Assembly (NCBI RefSeq): GCF_014269395.1
Contig: NZ_JACOGK010000027.1
Span: 1 to 40,667, forward strand
DNA length: 40,667 nucleotides
Direction: 5' to 3'
Origin: Megasphaera hominis
GTDB lineage: Bacteria; Bacillota; Negativicutes; Veillonellales; Megasphaeraceae
The notes beneath the pieces are model-generated. The model worked only from the letters and a program-made list of their open reading frames with translations. It did not search any database and was not told where the DNA came from. Shown in pieces: positions 40,534-40,667 of the stretch. Both the position numbers and the translations under genes were made by a program. Numbering within the stretch: the stretch's first letter is position 1; each line of letters begins with the position of its first letter.

Positions 40534-40667
40534 ATGAAAAATTCAACCACTAATTATTCTAAACCAAAACAGGCAATTTTGCCACTATATATTTCAGATT
40601 TTCTGGATATTTGCGATCCGGTGTTGGTTTTCAACAGATTCATGGAGGGAATCAACTTGGAGAAGTA
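40534..40667 (+). CDS. Transposase N-terminus, IS1182-like (partial)
   Basis: An ATG at 40534 opens a frame that runs off the window after 44 codons. The segment ILPLYISDFLDICDPVL followed by VFNRFMEGINLEKY resembles the N-terminal region of IS1182/IS5-type transposases, where a short domain precedes the DDE core. The catalytic part is not visible. No good Shine-Dalgarno lies at the usual distance; the AGGAGG/CCTCC stem is further upstream. Confidence 0.7.
   Translation, partial: MKNSTTNYSKPKQAILPLYISDFLDICDPVLVFNRFMEGINLEK

Larger units (their letters stand above)
40439..40667 (+). mobile_element. Left end of an IS1182-like insertion sequence (cut by the window edge)
   Basis: The element probably starts with GGGGCTGTGAAATAAC at 40439, a type of end I associate with Firmicute insertion sequences. 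The transposase gene starts 95 bases in. The right end and target duplication are outside the window, so the boundary is tentative. Confidence 0.5.

Noticed and set aside
1..40667. CRISPR array, integrase, prophage or toxin-antitoxin pair.
   Set aside because: No regularly spaced repeats, no phage or integrase proteins and no recognisable toxin-antitoxin genes were seen.

Overview
The window looks like chromosomal DNA of an anaerobic, amino-acid- and lactate-fermenting Negativicute close to Megasphaera (Veillonellaceae). This rests on gene content and protein style: a 4-hydroxybutyryl-CoA-dehydratase-type enzyme end, a one-chain pyruvate:ferredoxin oxidoreductase, Firmicute-type promoters and ribosome binding sites with a GC content near 50%, lipoproteins, and gmhA (heptose, hence an outer membrane). 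The genus is inference; no rRNA is present. No CRISPR array or prophage was seen. One insertion sequence begins at the right edge.

Layout. 1-4096: end of an AbfD-like gene, an IclR regulator, a class I/II aminotransferase, an AT-rich gap with a strong promoter, and brnQ. 4127-8731: a fold-III PLP decarboxylase (minus), rarA (plus) and a large PrpR-like regulator (minus). 8962-13555: a five-gene operon divergent from that regulator, with a degenerate LeuC-like large subunit, a LeuD-like small subunit, a canonical LeuC-like large subunit, an RraA-fold aldolase and a KdgT-type permease. This looks like uptake, (de)hydration and aldol cleavage of an unidentified hydroxy acid.

13641-21296: a NikABCDE-type ABC importer (minus) divergent from three SAM-dependent methyltransferase genes (plus). 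The middle methyltransferase carries a C-terminal CsoR/RcnR/InrS-type metal-sensor domain after a His-rich linker. Its ligand spacing (H243, C275, H300, C304) equals the one I recall for the nickel sensor InrS. The divergent spacer holds two inverted repeats that look like operators for this family. I regard this as the most novel system in the window: a metal importer coupled to methyltransferases and a sensor-enzyme fusion.

21352-29312: an iron-sulfur flavoprotein-like reductase, a macro-domain protein with a CpXC zinc-ribbon protein, a membrane protein with what looks like a dead DEDD-exonuclease domain, a NYN-LOTUS protein, a secreted M48 protease, a 2-hydroxyacid dehydrogenase and mupG. 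28230-31607 is a murQ-murP-mupG operon for N-acetylmuramic acid uptake and catabolism, translationally overlapped. 31756-34418: tRNA-Arg(CCU), a GltD-like oxidoreductase, a beta-carbonic anhydrase and gmhA. 34490-36491: two tandem LUD-domain paralogues and a TPR lipoprotein (minus). 36883-40416: pyruvate:ferredoxin oxidoreductase behind tandem promoters with palindromes. 40439-40667: the start of an IS1182-like element, cut by the window edge.

Convergent gene pairs are mostly separated by one bidirectional hairpin terminator (4059, 13574, 21315, 23675, 34422). Start sites were moved inward from the longest open frame where a ribosome binding site clearly decides.
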